This document shows, piece by piece, positions 54,763-64,000 of a stretch of DNA of 64,000 nt. A program made the position numbers and the translations under genes. Position 1 is the stretch's first letter. Every line of letters starts with the position of its first letter. Below the pieces are notes generated by a model that saw only the letters and a list, made by a program, of their open reading frames with translations, made no database searches and was not told where the DNA came from. The DNA is from Allolobophora icterica (lineage: Eukaryota; Annelida; Clitellata; Crassiclitellata; Lumbricidae), in NCBI GenBank assembly GCA_963556255.1, contig OY744605.1, positions 11,773,468-11,837,467 on the forward strand, in the 5' to 3' direction.

Positions 54763-57075
54763 CTAAAAATAGACGGGCGAATATCTCTTCTTCGTAGATG
54801 TCGCTAGAGTAACAGCGTCCGACGCAGCGCAAGACCGACTGCTATCTTTAGTGCTGTAACCTTCGTCTATGCTGATCAGCGTACCCCTACTATCGCTCGT
54901 CGTTGGCCCACACTGGACCTCTTGACCCCCGACGCTCAGATCCTCAAGAGCAATATCCTCGACACGCACTTTTTTCTTTAGATTAGAAGAAGTCCCTCTT
55001 ACGTGCGGAAGTACACCACCGTGCTGCCCTCCAGCGGCGAGTTCCATCGTTAACGGGATTTCATCGGGATCGACATTGTCGATGTTGGCGTAGTCTGGTT
55101 CGGAGGATTCGCTAAGAGTCTTTCGAAGGCCGGGCTTTTGAAGAACATCCGTTGCGAGACCGGAAGTACCAGAGGTTCCCGAAACAGTCCTCGAAGACAG
55201 ACGATCGATGACGGCGGAATCGAGGGACGAAAGCGATTGGGAGTCTGCGGGTGCGAAAGAGGATGTCGTGGTTGCTGAAGCTGGTGTTGGGAAGATGGAG
55301 CAGGAAGAGTTTGAGTAGTTGTGTGAGAAGACCGTTCTGCGGTTGCCCAGAAAGGGAGAGGTCTTCGGAAAGCGTTTGACGTGGTCGAGGTTGTTGTTGT
55401 CGGGAGGCGATGATAATGAGGATGATGACGACGACGATGCCGTTGACTGAGGGAGTTGTTTCTTGTTGATGAGGTAGCGTTCGATCTCGACGAGGGGAGC
55501 TGCTGTTCTGGGCGATGAATTCGAATCCTGTTCTGGGTCATCACAGGTTATGGAAAACTCAGACCAATCATCGTATATCACACCTGAAACGATGATCACG
55601 TCGTTATAGTAACTGTAATTGTAACTGTAATTATAATTGTAACTGTAATCGTAACTGTAATTGTAGTTGCAATTGTAACTGTAATTGTAGTTGAAATTGT
55701 AACTGTAATTGTAACTGCAATTGTAGTTGTAATAATTTATTGTAACTGTAATTGTAACTATGCATGTAACTGTAACTGTAACCGTAATTGTAACTGTAAT
55801 TGTTACCGTATTTGTAACCGCAATTGTAACCGTAGTTGTAGCTGTAGTTGTGATCGTAACTGTAAGTGTAACTGTAATTGCAGCTGTAATTGTAGTTCTA
55901 TCTTGTAACTGTAATTGTAGTTGTAACTGTAACTATAACTGTAATTGTAACTGTAATTGCATACCAAATTTGTTTATCGGGTAAGGAAATGGAGGGAGAA
56001 GGGTGAGGAGGGGGAAGGGAAGGTGAAGGAGGAGGGGGTTAGTAACCACTACTTTATGGGGCAAAGTTACGCCCTTGTCTAGTATACGAACCGATGGGGG
56101 ATGTTTTCCTTGCACAAGTAGTAGTTGACCACACTCTGCTTATACTCTAGGTAGGTTATTCAATTGGATCTGGCGGCGCTACAAGATTCTCATTTTAGTT
56201 ACTCTTAACTTTCTAGGTAGGCCTTTGTAGCTGCGCTTATTTTGATAATACATGTGGTTTTCTCCTGAGTTGATAAGTTTCTTTTCTTCCTTTCAACCTT
56301 CCTTTCTTGAATTGATAAGTTTCTTTTCCACCTCCCTCCCTCTCTTTCCTGCTTCCTCCCTCCATTCCTTGCTTCCTCCCTTTGCGGTTTCTGCAACTGC
56401 TGTTCATCTTCCTCTTAATCTCAGAGTGCGGGGGAGGAGAAAGAGGCACGGCCACGGATTCCGAGGAAATCTCTGCTTTGTACAGTGACGCAGCGGACGA
56501 TGCATAATAGGCGCCCAAGGCACCGTATATACACAGATCGCACATAACATACATAGGAAGCACATGCATATATATATGCCATATGTATGTATGCTATGCT
56601 TATATATATGTATATATATATTTATGTATGTTAATATATATATAAATATATATATATATGCTATTTGCATAAAATTGCGTGGGATTTCGTTATTCAATGG
56701 ATCCGCCCAACCGAATGACGTTATGATATTAGCCAAACAGCAGGAAACGGTATATGAATGAATGAATGAACGAACGAATGAATGAATGAATGAATGAACC
56801 AATTACGAATGAAGGAATGAGTGGATGAATGAATGAATGAACGGATGAATGAAGGAACAAACGAGTGTAAGTAAATGGTTGAATGAATGAGAAGCCGGAT
56901 CGTATACCATTGTATCCTTTGACGCCGGAGAACTTGATGTGCCTGGCTGCTCTGTCGAACATTCCGGTGAAGTCCTTCCATTCGTCAGGAGTGGCATCCT
57001 TCAGACCCAAAGCCACTCTGAACAGAGGACGCAGGTCCTCAGGGATCGTCACGATCGAACTCGAATCCAGCCAAC
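54763..57075 (-). CDS. 3' exons of an unrecognised signalling-type gene (partial)
   Basis: Terminal exon 54763-55583 (273 codons plus two bases) is joined in phase 1 to exon 56908-57075. The upstream exon encodes GWLDSSSIVTIPEDLRPLF, RVALGLKDATPDEWKDFTGM and FDRAARHIKFSGVKGYNG, a compact helical stretch that loosely recalls the first helices of a death-fold domain but is not a confident match. The terminal exon starts GVIYDDWSEFSITCDDPEQD, passes through Ser-, Pro- and Asn-rich low complexity, and contains SEPDYANIDNVDPDEIPLTM, where YANI is a possible SH2-binding tyrosine motif; it ends KKRYSPVYF. No transmembrane segment. The 5' part is missing or lies further right. Confidence 0.55.
55610..55975. 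repeat. (GTAACTGTAATT)n dodecamer/hexamer repeat
   Basis: Repeated TGTAACTGTAATTG units in the intron upstream (transcription sense) of the terminal exon. Confidence 0.9.
56570..56670. repeat. (AT)n-rich repeat
   Basis: TATATATATGTATATATATA and similar. Confidence 0.8.
56752..56895. repeat. (GAAT)n repeat
   Basis: GAATGAATGAATGAAC with point variants, immediately next to the exon at 56908. Confidence 0.85.
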
Positions 57076-57164
57076 CTGTAAGCAAACAACTTAGTAAGTA
57101 AGCATCAATTTTATTAGAACAACACACCGACAAACTTATAACCAGGGCGGAATAAATGCAGCTA

Positions 57165-57295
57165 ATCTATTCTAATATAATCTAATGTAATCTACCCTTG
57201 CCTTGCCTCACCTTAACTTATCTTTCTTTATCCAATATTATCTTATAAATGCCCTGTCAATTCTTATTTATTTAATCTAATCTAATCTAATCTGG
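57165..57295. repeat. (TAATC)n-rich low-complexity DNA
   Basis: CTAATCTAATCTAATCTAAT at 57275 and degenerate forms before it, probably LINE-tail derived. Confidence 0.6.
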
Positions 57296-57427
57296 AAACT
57301 TCTAAAGCGAAGTCATCATAATGTATTCTTTATCTTTCTTTGCAAATGCAAAATGCAAAATCCATTCCAAAGCAGAAATCGTTGGGCGGAAATCAATCGA
57401 GAACTGGCAGGCTCCACGTGACAGGAA

Positions 57428-57585
57428 AACGGAGTATTTATCTAAACGGAGTATATATCTAAACGGAGTATATATTTAAACGGAGTATATATTTAAGCGG
57501 AGTATATATTTAAAAGGAGTATATATTTAAGCGGAGTATATATCTTTAAACGGAGTATGTATTAACGGAGTATATTTCAGCAACA
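57428..57585. repeat. Approximately 18-bp minisatellite
   Basis: Eight or so units of AAACGGAGTATATAT(C/T)T with small length changes. Confidence 0.85.
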
Positions 57586-57589
57586 CTTA

Positions 57590-58360
57590 ACCCTGATAAT
57601 CTAAACGACATAACGGAACCAGCAGAACGGAGAGAAACAAGTAAAAGTAGATTAATAAACTTATCCTTTTAAATAAGCTAATAGTGCAAAAAACTATAAA
57701 TAATGCGGTTAAGAGCTACGCTTTGTAACACGGAGCATTGAGGCTTGAGCCTCTTTCAGGTGATCACTGCATGTATGTGACTGGTCATTTATATAGCGCG
57801 TTTCATACTCCAGAAAGGCGCATAGCCGGATCCTTTGAGCGATAATAAAGTTAATACCCTTGGGTTGCCACACTTACTTACTTACAAACGCTGTTAAACC
57901 TATAATATTGAAACAATTTTACAGAAGCACTCATTAAATAGATTTATTATGTTTACACAGTGCCCCATATAGGCTATTATATATAGGCAAATAGCAACTA
58001 TAGGCCATAAGCTTTCCTATCGTTCAGGGAATCCGGCTATAGGGCATTCGTGTGTCTTGTTAAGGACCTATGAGTCATAACCCTATATAGGAGCCCCTGG
58101 TCTCGTCTAGACTCAAGGACCAAGAATTCACTGGATAAATAAACTCCTTATTTGTCGTCGTAACCCCTATAGACTAAGGGCGGCTCTTTGGTGGGCAGGA
58201 AGTTATCGCGTAATGTTACATGCCAAATGCATTAAGTTTATTACACTTGTGAAGGAAAATTGACGTAAAATAATATTTACAGAGTAAAACATTTAAACAT
58301 TGCCTGTGGAAATGTAAAACATACTATCTAACATTAGGCATAACAATTGAAATGGTGCAA
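57590..58360. other. Intronic or intergenic DNA, nothing recognised
   Basis: No exon with splice support seen; a short segment at 57790-57830 resembles the 'TATAGCGC...GGCGC' hairpin repeats found elsewhere in the window. Confidence 0.35.
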
Positions 58361-58414
58361 CATCTGTGGGTAAGGGTACAACAGGATATTCAATTATTTT
58401 AACGAGTTACCATT

Positions 58415-58705
58415 CCCCTTTCTCTCGGTCTCTCTCCCTCTCTCTGTCTCTCTCCCTCTGTTGTCTGTCTGTCGCTCTCTGTCTCTCTCCCCTCTCTATG
58501 TTTATGTCTATGTCTCTCTCCCTCTGTTTGTCTGTCTGTCTCTCTCTGTGTCTCTCTCCCTCTGTCTGTCTCTGCCACTCTGTATCTCTCTGTCTCTCTC
58601 CCTCTGTTTGTCTGTCTGTGTCTCTTTGTCTCTCCCCCTCTGTATTTGTGTCTCTCTGTGTTACTCACTCCCTCTGCATGTCTGTCTCTCTCTCTGTGAG
58701 TCTCT
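58415..58705. repeat. (TCTC)n/(TGTC)n pyrimidine-rich repeat
   Basis: CTCTCTGTCTCTCTCCCTCT and variants; long ORFs over it are artefacts. Confidence 0.9.
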
Positions 58706-58751
58706 GCCTCTCTGGGTATATATACATATGTATATTTTCCTTGGTCTAGAC

Positions 58752-58940
58752 CTGTGTAGTGATGCAGATCGCCCTGGTATGTGAGGAACGCGTGCTGGTG
58801 TCATCCTATTTATGATAAACGACTGATTGATGATAAGAAGAGACGCGAGATCGACGAGGCATCTATACTCTCCCGCTTGTTGTTTTTGTTCTTTGGTCTG
58901 TCGTAAAAGATCGTCTGCTCGATTCAAGTGACGACAGACT
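58752..58940 (-). CDS. Candidate upstream exon of the 54763-57075 gene
   Basis: After ACATCACAG the frame reads VCRHLNRADDLLRQTKEQKQ, then QAGEYRCLVDLASLLIINQS, and continues to a GTCTAG donor in phase 2. The next known exon needs phase 1, so at least one small exon is missing or the donor differs. Composition suggests real coding; the link is inferred. Confidence 0.35.
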
Positions 58941-59049
58941 CTGTGATGTACTGATGACGAATTAATTTTTTATTCAGATCCATCGAATTCCTGTATTTGT
59001 GTCTGTGTGCATGTGTCTGTGTGTATGTGGCTATGCTTATGTGTCTGTC

Positions 59050-59212
<163 letters not shown>

Positions 59213-59512
59213 TGTGTTTTGCATGTGTGTGCTGGCGTCATATAACCACATTTGCTGATTATATAGAACCATCAAATATTTCTGACTGGACTTCAGACGA
59301 TACAAAGCGTCGTATTTTTAGACCTCGTCTGATAATTAATAGGCCCCAATATAATATACGTGCATTGTGCATATACTGCCGACATAATTGTACATTCACA
59401 CGGATATTTGCTAACATGCATGAGCCTTCAACAACAGACCGAGATATCCAACACGAACGATATGTCTATTATTTACAAGCATGACGCAGTTGTAGAGAAA
59501 CAAGCGGTATGA

Positions 59513-59514
59513 TA

Positions 59515-59611
<97 letters not shown>

Positions 59612-59612
59612 T
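59513..59612. repeat. (TA)n then (TG)n compound microsatellite
   Basis: Roughly 75 bp of TA followed by GTGTGTGTGTG. Confidence 0.97.
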
Positions 59613-59679
59613 TGTGTGTATATGTGTCAGGCAGCTTATGTAGCACCGTTCAAAAACTCACAAAAAGTCTCTCATATAC

Positions 59680-59795
59680 TTACATGCATACATACAACAT
59701 ACAAACATACAGTACATGCATACATCCACATACATACACATATGTACATGCATAATACACACACATATACATGCATACATACACAAGTATGCATA
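59680..59795. repeat. (CATA)n-rich repeat
   Basis: ACATACATACAACATACAAA and similar. Confidence 0.8.
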
Positions 59796-60013
59796 CACTG
59801 AAGTATGGCTTGGCTATACAAATGTGGGTGGATAATGCTTCACTTATGACATTGGGAGTATCATCTATTTCTGAGTATAGATGCTGCATCTATACAGTTA
59901 CGTAATTTCCTGAAGATGTCTGCGAGTTAGGATCTTGTCTGTTGCAACGATAATTAGTTCTATACCTTGTTTCTTTAGCGGATACCTGATTGAAATTCTA
60001 CGAAACCTGGATG

Positions 60014-60217
60014 TTATGGCATTTTCATCCGCATAGGAAACATTCTCAGCGAGACGGACAACTCCATAGAAAGAGGAAATAAGCTCATTAAGACGGTGGC
60101 AGATGAAGAGAGGAAACGGTCATCGACATGAGGAACGGATCGGATGTAATCATCAGAAAGCTGATAGTGTTTTTGACGAGGCTGACATAGTAATAAGGAT
60201 TCATACATGTGAATCAT
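60014..60217 (-). other. Unassigned 67-codon ORF
   Basis: Begins ATG ([20 protein letters not shown]). The opposite strand over the same bases also has an open frame (NILSETDNSIERGNKLIKTV). No family recognised and no splice support; either could be a fragment of an exon or of a retroelement. Confidence 0.2.
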
Positions 60218-60254
60218 AGCATGGCAGATGGGCTTTACCTATAGTATATGTTTG

Positions 60255-60440
60255 TATGGATGGATGATGGATGGATGGATGGATGGATGGATGGATGAAT
60301 AAGTGATGGAAGAATGGATGAATAAGTGATGGAAGAATGAATGGATGGATGGATAGGTGATGGATGGATGGATAGATGGATAGATGGATGGATGGATGGA
60401 TAGGTGATGGATGGGTGGGTGGATAAGTTCATGGATGGGT
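60255..60440. repeat. (GGAT)n repeat
   Basis: ATGGATGGATGGATGGATGG with GTGATGGAAGAAT interruptions. Confidence 0.92.
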
Positions 60441-60949
60441 GCAGGGATGGAGGAATAGCGGAAGAGAGGGAGCGAAGTACACAACTTTAAAAGGGAAGCC
60501 ATTTAAGACAGGGCATGCAGAACCCTCAAGAAGCCCATGTATTCTCAACATCAACAGGGAATGAGAAAACCTTTAAGATTTAGTACGGTGACAAGAAAAC
60601 GGATTGCGCGGATATACAGAAAACTGAAGTTAGCCAAAAAGTAAGGACAGTACTTAAGCACTCGTATACGGAAGAAATCAAAAAGTATTATTCATGATGA
60701 CGCGGGAACCGAAAACTGAATCATACAGCACACACGTTAAACGCAATTCAAGACAAACCAGGAAGATCTGTACGTCGTATAACACCAAGAAACTTTCAGC
60801 ATTATAGTCTATGTAACAACGCCCACAATGGGATCATCGTATGCCTAAATAAGGGGCTATTTCACACCAACATTCTTTTATAAACGATTCTATAGCTTAA
60901 CGTCTATGTCATATAAACGCTATGCTAAGTACATGCACATTTGTATGCG
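60441..60949. other. Intergenic DNA, nothing recognised
   Basis: Lys-rich short frames only; no supported gene. Confidence 0.35.
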
Positions 60950-60951
60950 TA

Positions 60952-62574
60952 GGGTCGACCGGGGTAATATGGCCACTCCGGGTAATATGGACACCCCGTC
61001 ATTCTAGCTAAATATTAAGTCTATGGTCATTCTAGTGCACTGTCATTCTCATTCTGTTTGCGGGGAATTTCGTAATCATAGCGGGAAGATTACTTGTTGA
61101 GCTTAGAATTTTCCTCGAAGTTTTCCAATATTTGACATATTTTCTTGAAAGAAATGGTGAGTATAACTTATAATTTTTTCACAATGATTTGTTGGACGAA
61201 ATTTTCAGAAAAATTCCATTGATTTGTTATTGCATCTGGCCTTCGAAAAATTGTTCTTATGAATTGCGTCGCAGATGGCAGACCGCCATTTTCACAAAAT
61301 TGTTACTGCTACTGAATTGGGGCTATATGGCCACTACTAGCCTGGGTAATATGACCAGTGTCCATATAACCCCATGCAATGTACATATTGCCTCGTTATG
61401 ATTACACACTAAGTTTTAGGAATAGCCCTATTTAATTTTTATTATTAGGCCTACAACCCAAACTTGTGCCTAGCACTATAGTAACAAGTCAACAATGACC
61501 TTGTTCCATCGACAGCTGCACAAGCAGAAATGCTGGAAACATCATTTTAAGACATTCGTTAGTGATTCGTCATGGAAGTGGAAGAAAAAAGCGAACTGTT
61601 TCTCATAGCACAATCTTGACAAGCTCGCCGTATAAAACCATGTTAGGCTAGAAGGGGATAAAAGGAAGATAACTCCTTCAAAAGAACCAGGGAAGAAGAA
61701 GGGAAAGAAAACAGGAAACATTATGGAAAAGAAAATGCCGAAGGTTAATGAAAAGAGAAATGAAATTCTCAAAATGGAAAGAAAATAGAAAAGAAAACAG
61801 GAAACGAAATAGTCGAAAGGAAAATTAAGAAGAAGACAACAAGAAAAAGAAAACTCTCTGAAATTGAAGAAGATGAAGAAGATGACACTATTGTGCTGAC
61901 TTATTTTCAGCTTCTGCTGAGGGTTGGATTTCGTGCCAGAAATGCCATCTCTGGGCACACAACAGTTGCGCAGGAGCTGACGATGATCAAGAGATTTTTA
62001 TCATATTTGTGTGTGAGATTTGCAATGATGGTGACAGTAATTAGGTAGGGACAAGTGACTTTAAATTAGCTTTTATGTTTACCTTTTGCTTTGGTTTGGC
62101 TTTCTGATTTGCAAGTTAATTGTGAAGTTTACATTTCTAAAGTGAAATTGTCCTTTGGAATAATGTCCTTTTCCATAGTAATTCTAGTAAGGTTTACCTG
62201 TATAAATTAGGCATAGGCCTAAATGTTTGTGACAGGCCTAAAATGTTACCTTGCTGTACAAAATTAAGTCTCTGTGCTTTCAAAGAAGTTATACTAGTAT
62301 CCTATAATAATGAGTTTATTATGGAAATATATATGGGGTAAAATGGACATACCGTGTCCACATTGCCCCACTCACTGGGGTTATATGGACACATTATAAA
62401 ATATTTCTTTATGTTCTCAACGAATAAATGTTTAGAATATCACACAATGCAGTTGTTCTATTTAAAGATATAGCAATTCTGCTTCATATTATACAATAAT
62501 ATCTTTTTTACATGCATATGGTCTGCTGAAATGATGACAAATTCTTAAGGTGTCCATATTTCCCCGGACGACCC
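60952..62574 (+). mobile_element. Pogo/Tc1-mariner-like element with PHD-finger remnant
   Basis: Left end GGGTCGACCGGGGTAATATGG and right end CCATATTTCCCCGGACGACCC are imperfect inverted repeats flanked by TA on both sides (60950-60951 and 62575-62576). Subterminal copies of GGGTAATATGGACAC and its complement recur near 60980, 61330, 61360, 62340 and 62385, likely transposase-binding sites. The only coding remnant is a PHD finger near the 3' end. A non-autonomous deletion derivative. Confidence 0.7.
61905..62044 (+). pseudogene. PHD-finger remnant of a pogo-like transposase
   Basis: Reads AEGWISCQKCHLWAHNSCAG and later FVCEICND before TAG: the C-x2-C, W-x-H-x2-C and final C-x2-C of the PHD zinc finger found at the C-terminus of many invertebrate pogo-like transposases. 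The first Cys pair lies in another frame, so a frameshift separates it; the DDE domain is gone. Confidence 0.55.
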
Positions 62575-63060
62575 TATATATATATATTCATGCAGATATA
62601 CATATACAATGTGTATATATATATACATAGGTATATAATATCTGCCCTACGAATATGTTACTATGTGCAGGCGTCACTTGGATGCTTCCACAATTAGTCA
62701 TCGCCCATTCAGGCGGAACACACGCAAGTCATATAGTAACACAACGCATCGAATATTCATGGCACACTGATTACATAGTATATATATATGTATATGTATA
62801 TGTATATATATATATATGATCATATAATAATCAAATAATCATATATATATTATATTATTTATATATTTTATATGATTGTTTGTGGTTCGTAAAATATAGA
62901 AATATTGTGTCATTTATTGATGCAAGCTGACGCAAAGTTATATATATACCCTGTAGCCTTTATAGGGCCTACCCCATAAAGTATATAGATAGAAGAGCTA
63001 TCAAACCTCAACTGTTGTGGGTCTCTTAAAAGGTGATAAATATATATATATATAATATAT
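62575..63060. repeat. AT-rich (TATA)n DNA
   Basis: Clusters of ATATATATAT with unique spacers; no gene seen. Confidence 0.7.
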
Positions 63061-63445
63061 ACACGTAAATGCTCACACATATATATCCGTAAGTGGACTT
63101 TCCAATAACGAAAGCCCGAGTTTCAGAAACTTGCGCTATATAACCAGTGATTACGAAATAACGAATGACGCAGGTCGAGATACGAATCCGGAACAAAGAG
63201 TTTTTAGGGACGTCCCCCTCCCGCATTAGTAACACCTGTTGGACTGTTATTGTCACTACTCAACCTTAGTGCAACTTGGACCAGGAAGATCACGACAAAT
63301 GGTGTCACTATTGTCAACGCTGGATGCGTGGGACTTCGCCAGATCTAATTGTAATTATAAAATTATGTAGCGCCAGTTCGTGATAAATTAATCAGAGGCG
63401 CTCTCTACGATAGCCTCAATGTCATAAGAATAGAAAGTTCACCAG
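63061..63445. other. Unassigned DNA with a small hairpin repeat
   Basis: Contains TAATTATAAAATTATGTAGC...CAGAGGCGCTCTCTAC (63349-63411), related to the 'GCGCCTCT' repeats at 11216-11275 and 36180-36245. No gene supported. Confidence 0.35.
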
Positions 63446-63447
63446 TT

Positions 63448-63741
63448 GTGTGTATGTATGTATGTATGTATGTATGTATGTATGTATGTATGTATGTATG
63501 TATGTATGTATGTATGTATGTATGTATGTAGGTAAATATGTATGTATGTATGTATGTATGTATACTATATATGTATGTATGTATGTATGTATGCATGTAT
63601 GTATGTATGTATGTATGTATGTATGTATGTATGTATGTATGTATGTATGTATGTATGTATGTATGTATGTATGTATGTATGTATGTATGTATGTATGTAT
63701 GTATGTATGTATGTAGGTAAATATGTATGTATGTATGTATG

Positions 63742-63774
<33 letters not shown>

Positions 63775-64000
63775 GTGTATGTATGTGTGTGTATGTATGT
63801 ACATATATATGTATGTATACGCATCTATGTACGTATGTATGCGTGCACACACATGTTTGTATGCTTACTTACATATGTATACATTTGTATGTATGTATGT
63901 ATGCATGTATATTTGTATGTATGTATGTATATGTGTATGTATGTATGTATGTGTGTATGTATGTATGTATGTATTATGTATGCATGTTTGTATGCATTTA
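63448..64000. repeat. (TATG)n microsatellite to the window edge
   Basis: About 270 bp of nearly pure TATG to 63715, then interrupted TATG/TGTG to the end. Tyr-Val-Cys-Met and His-Thr-Tyr-Ile ORFs are artefacts. Confidence 0.97.

Noticed and set aside
63405..63850. ORFs of up to 142 codons on both strands
   Set aside because: Translation of a (TATG)n microsatellite, open in several frames because the repeat lacks stops.

Overview
This is eukaryotic, metazoan chromosomal DNA. Genes are split by GT-AG introns, intergenic and intronic DNA is full of micro- and minisatellites, and there are many animal-type transposons (hAT, pogo-like, Helitron-like, L2/CR1-like LINEs, tRNA-derived SINEs, a Ty3/gypsy LTR element). 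The LTR element has the integrase-before-reverse-transcriptase order known from Gmr1-type elements, described mainly from deuterostomes. With the invertebrate-looking repeats and the abundant palindrome TAGGCCTA, this suggests an invertebrate deuterostome or similar marine invertebrate. The species cannot be fixed from the sequence.

Host genes. (1) 52-1406 minus: first two coding exons of a GRWD1 orthologue, running off the left edge. (2) 3910-23324 minus: an IQCE orthologue for which 19 coding exons in consistent phase could be assembled, 700 aa in all. (3) 28440-33142 minus: 3' exons of an unrecognised gene. (4) 33542-39456 plus: a three-exon gene for a 158-aa secreted PAN/apple-domain protein with a GPI-anchor-like tail; its 5-kb second intron is a stack of nested transposons. 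(5) 54763-57075 minus, possibly reaching 58940: the 3' end of an unrecognised signalling-type gene with a long low-complexity terminal exon.

Transposons. At least ten non-autonomous hAT-like elements can be delimited by terminal inverted repeats; most have 8-bp target duplications, and one family retains hAT transposase C-terminal remnants. Several are nested. A recent, apparently intact Gmr1-like Ty3/gypsy element with matching LTRs (43675-50089) sits inside a dead LINE, which itself sits inside a minisatellite array (about 42.1-54.7 kb). Three Helitron-like 3' ends and a decayed pogo-like element with a PHD-finger remnant (60952-62574) complete the set.

Satellites. The 42-54 kb block contains related minisatellites with higher-order structure, including 46-bp monomers with a 598-bp period. 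The right third (55.6-64 kb) is mostly simple repeats around sparse coding sequence. All splice junctions and repeat boundaries were read by eye, so they are predictions without transcript support.
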